Shown here piece by piece: positions 62,338 to 64,000 of a stretch of DNA of 64,000 bases. The stretch is from positions 17,171-81,170 of the forward strand of contig CADAOZ010000012.1 in assembly GCA_902789735.1 (NCBI GenBank). Direction: 5' to 3'. The translations under genes were made by a program, and so were the position numbers. Numbering within the stretch: position 1 is the first letter of the stretch; each line of letters opens with the position of its first letter. The notes beneath the pieces are model-generated. The model saw nothing but the letters and a program-made list of their open reading frames with translations. It did not search any database and was not told the origin of the DNA. This DNA is from an uncultured Lachnospiraceae bacterium (GTDB taxonomy: Bacteria > Bacillota > Clostridia > Lachnospirales > Lachnospiraceae).

Positions 62338-63381
62338 ATGACAAATAATCGGGAACGTATCTTACAACTGAAAAAAGACGGGACTCTGCCGGCGGCAGAT
62401 CTGCGTGCCCTGGTCTGCGAATTGACGGCGGATGAGGAAGAACTGCTGTACGCCAGCGCCAGAGAAGTGCGGGAAGCGGTCTACGGAAAGGCAGTCTATC
62501 TGCGCGGACTGATTGAATTCACCAACTGGTGCCGCAATGACTGCTATTACTGCGGGATCCGCAGGTCCAATCGCTGCGCGGACCGATACAGACTGACAGA
62601 AGAACAGATTCTGGACTGCGCGGACCGGGGGTACCGGCTGGGTTTCCGGACCATTGTCCTGCAGGGCGGGGAAGATCCTTTCTTCACGGACGGGAAGATC
62701 TGCAGGCTGGTCAGCGGCATCAAGGAACTGCATCCCGACTGTGCCGTGACCCTGTCGATCGGAGAGAAGTCCAGAGAGAGCTATCAGGCATATTTTGACG
62801 CCGGTGCCGACCGCTACCTGCTGCGGCACGAGACTTCCAATCCGGCCCATTACCGGATGCTGCATCCGGTGGAACTGACCATAGAGAACCGGAAAAGATG
62901 CCTGCGCGACCTGAAGGAGATCGGCTATCAGGTCGGCTGCGGAATCATGCTGGGAACACCGGGACAGACGGCAGACCACATCGTGGAAGACCTTCTGTAT
63001 ATGAAAGAGCTGGGCCCCCATATGATCGGAATCGGCCCCTTCATTCCGCATAAGGACACGCCCTTCAGGGATGAAGAACCGGGGACGCTGGAACAGACCC
63101 TGCATCTGCTGGGTATTCTGCGCCTGATGCATCCCCATGTACTGCTGCCGGCTACGACCGCTCTTGGGACGATCCATCCGACTGGAAGAGAATTGGGTAT
63201 TCTGGCGGGCGCCAACGTAGTCATGCCGAATCTGTCACCCGCCGGTGTACGGGATAAATATATGCTCTATGACGGCAAGATCTGTACAGGAGATGAGGCG
63301 GCGGAATGCCGCAGATGCATGGAGGCCCGCATCAGCAGGGTCGGCTATGAGGTCGTGGTCAGCCGGGGAGATTATGCTTAA
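62338..63381 (+). CDS. hydE: [FeFe]-hydrogenase maturation radical SAM protein HydE
   Basis: Radical SAM enzyme of 347 residues that acts on the iron-cysteine precursor to make the diiron subcluster. It has the CxxxCxxC motif at Cys65, Cys69 and Cys72 (WCRNDCYYCGIRRSN), LQGGEDPFF, and RHETSNPAHY. The C-terminal cluster region CRRCMEARIS is present. The gene name rests on family likeness to HydE and on hydF next to it; BioB-like relatives are less likely. Confidence 0.93.
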   Translation: MTNNRERILQLKKDGTLPAADLRALVCELTADEEELLYASAREVREAVYGKAVYLRGLIEFTNWCRNDCYYCGIRRSNRCADRYRLTEEQILDCADRGYRLGFRTIVLQGGEDPFFTDGKICRLVSGIKELHPDCAVTLSIGEKSRESYQAYFDAGADRYLLRHETSNPAHYRMLHPVELTIENRKRCLRDLKEIGYQVGCGIMLGTPGQTADHIVEDLLYMKELGPHMIGIGPFIPHKDTPFRDEEPGTLEQTLHLLGILRLMHPHVLLPATTALGTIHPTGRELGILAGANVVMPNLSPAGVRDKYMLYDGKICTGDEAAECRRCMEARISRVGYEVVVSRGDYA

Positions 63382-63447
63382 CAGTCGTATAGGAGCCTGT
63401 GACACAACGAAGACTGCACTGAGAAAAATGAGAGCAGGATTGAACAT

Positions 63448-64000
63448 ATGATTTATATAATCCGTCATGGACAGACAGAAATGAACCAGCTTCGCAGGCT
63501 GCAGGGAAGAAGTGATTACGCGCTGAATGATGCTGGCATAGCGCAGGCAGGACAGGCAGCCAGGAGCCTGCAAGGTATCGCTTTTGATCATGTTTTTACC
63601 AGTCCGCTCAAACGGGCAATCCAGACAGCGGAGATCATAGCGCCGGGCGTCAGCCCGGTGACAGATGACCGCCTGATTGAGATGGATTATGGTATGTTTG
63701 AAGGGGCGGACCTCAATCATCTCCCGCCGGAGATTCTTACTTTTTTCAGTGACTTTGTGCACAATCCGGCACCCGGAGACATGGAACAGCTGTCCTCTGT
63801 CGTCAGCCGGGCAGGAGCCTTTCTGGAAGACATAAAGAGCCTGAAAGGGAATATTCTGATTTCCACGCATGCCATCGCCATGAAGGGAATCCTTGAGTAT
63901 CTGCTTATGTGTGATAAAGAAGCAATAGAAGTGCAAAAAATTTTGCCGTTCCTATCCGACACTTGGCCATTGTGTCGGATAGGTCGGGCGGTTATTCGGG
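63448..64000 (+). CDS. Histidine phosphatase family protein, C-terminus altered or cut by window edge
   Basis: Phosphoglycerate-mutase-like hydrolase. The start MIYIIRHGQTEMNQ has the catalytic RHG, followed by DHVFTSPLKRAIQTAEII and the second His in ISTHAIAMKGIL. From about residue 165 the reading becomes unlike the family (VQKILPFLSDTWPLCRIG) and contains a perfect inverted repeat, so the gene may be interrupted near 63940. The frame is still open at the window end. It may be co-transcribed with hydE. Confidence 0.75.
   Translation, partial: MIYIIRHGQTEMNQLRRLQGRSDYALNDAGIAQAGQAARSLQGIAFDHVFTSPLKRAIQTAEIIAPGVSPVTDDRLIEMDYGMFEGADLNHLPPEILTFFSDFVHNPAPGDMEQLSSVVSRAGAFLEDIKSLKGNILISTHAIAMKGILEYLLMCDKEAIEVQKILPFLSDTWPLCRIGRAVIR
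63951..63983. repeat. Inverted repeat at the window end
   Basis: CCTATCCGACAC (63951-63962) pairs perfectly with 63972-63983 around a 9-nt loop. It sits where the histidine phosphatase sequence stops looking like the family, so it could be the end of an inserted element or another hairpin repeat. Only 17 bp follow, too few to tell. Confidence 0.6.

Noticed and set aside
1..64000. tRNA, rRNA or complete insertion sequences
   Set aside because: I looked for cloverleaf-like acceptor/T-loop sequences and transposase motifs and saw none; a dedicated search could still find something I missed.

Overview
The window looks like chromosome from an anaerobic, Gram-positive-type member of the Bacillota, most like a GC-rich gut Clostridia/Lachnospiraceae lineage. 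The basis is strong AGGAGG-type ribosome binding sites with occasional GTG and TTG starts, a class B sortase, a DacF-type carboxypeptidase, separate ComEA and ComEC, Lachnospiraceae-type small families, and maturases for [FeFe]- and [NiFe]-hydrogenase cofactors. The lineage is an inference; there is no rRNA, and I saw no tRNA gene or complete insertion sequence.

Layout. 1-5 kb: partial phosphoglucomutase, an iron alcohol dehydrogenase of the FucO type, a lipoprotein and sortase B. 5.4-11.5 kb: D-Ala-D-Ala carboxypeptidase, an LRR/VWA/MoxR set, and Maf. 11.6-15.7 kb: two small orphan families, pyrB-pyrI, and a rhodanese-TtcA-like fusion. 15.9-21.6 kb: divergent arginine genes (argG to the left; GNAT-argJ-argB-argD to the right) around mirror-image promoters with arginine-operator-like sequence. 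21.8-35 kb: competence and DNA-processing genes (comEA, comEC, a RecD2 helicase, an EndA-like nuclease) mixed with a two-component system plus GerMN lipoprotein, an ECF S component and a ketopantoate-reductase homologue. 35-43.6 kb: ThrH-like phosphatase, polysaccharide deacetylase, holA, mutY, a glycosyltransferase and glmM. 43.7-47.6 kb: a DUF1858 protein, a flavodoxin/DUF4405/NADPH-FMN-reductase operon behind a near-perfect sigma-A promoter with two palindromic operators, and an AT-rich toxin-antitoxin pair.

The most unusual region is 47.6-63.4 kb, where every gene points the same way. It holds two nitrogenase-like modules: a NifH-like protein with a NifD-NifK-like single-chain fusion, and a second NifH-like protein with separate NifD-like and NifK-like proteins. 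These are interleaved with hypF-hypC-hypD-hypE, which make the Fe(CN)2CO group, and with a TM1266-type regulator, hydF and hydE, which belong to the [FeFe]-hydrogenase H-cluster. No hydrogenase subunit, hypA, hypB, hydG or nifB is in the window. The leader of the first NifH-like gene carries an intrinsic terminator, so the region may be controlled by attenuation or a riboswitch. I infer that this is a nitrogenase-like reductase system tied to Fe-CN/CO cofactor chemistry; the substrate is unknown.

A second theme runs through the whole window. Many spacers inside operons hold short tandem arrays (31-54 bp units), and several arrays begin inside the 3' end of the upstream gene so that the stop codon is copied in each unit (maf, the VWA gene, pyrI, mutY, the last nitrogenase-like gene). 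Similar short repeats occur inside coding sequence, most clearly in hypF.
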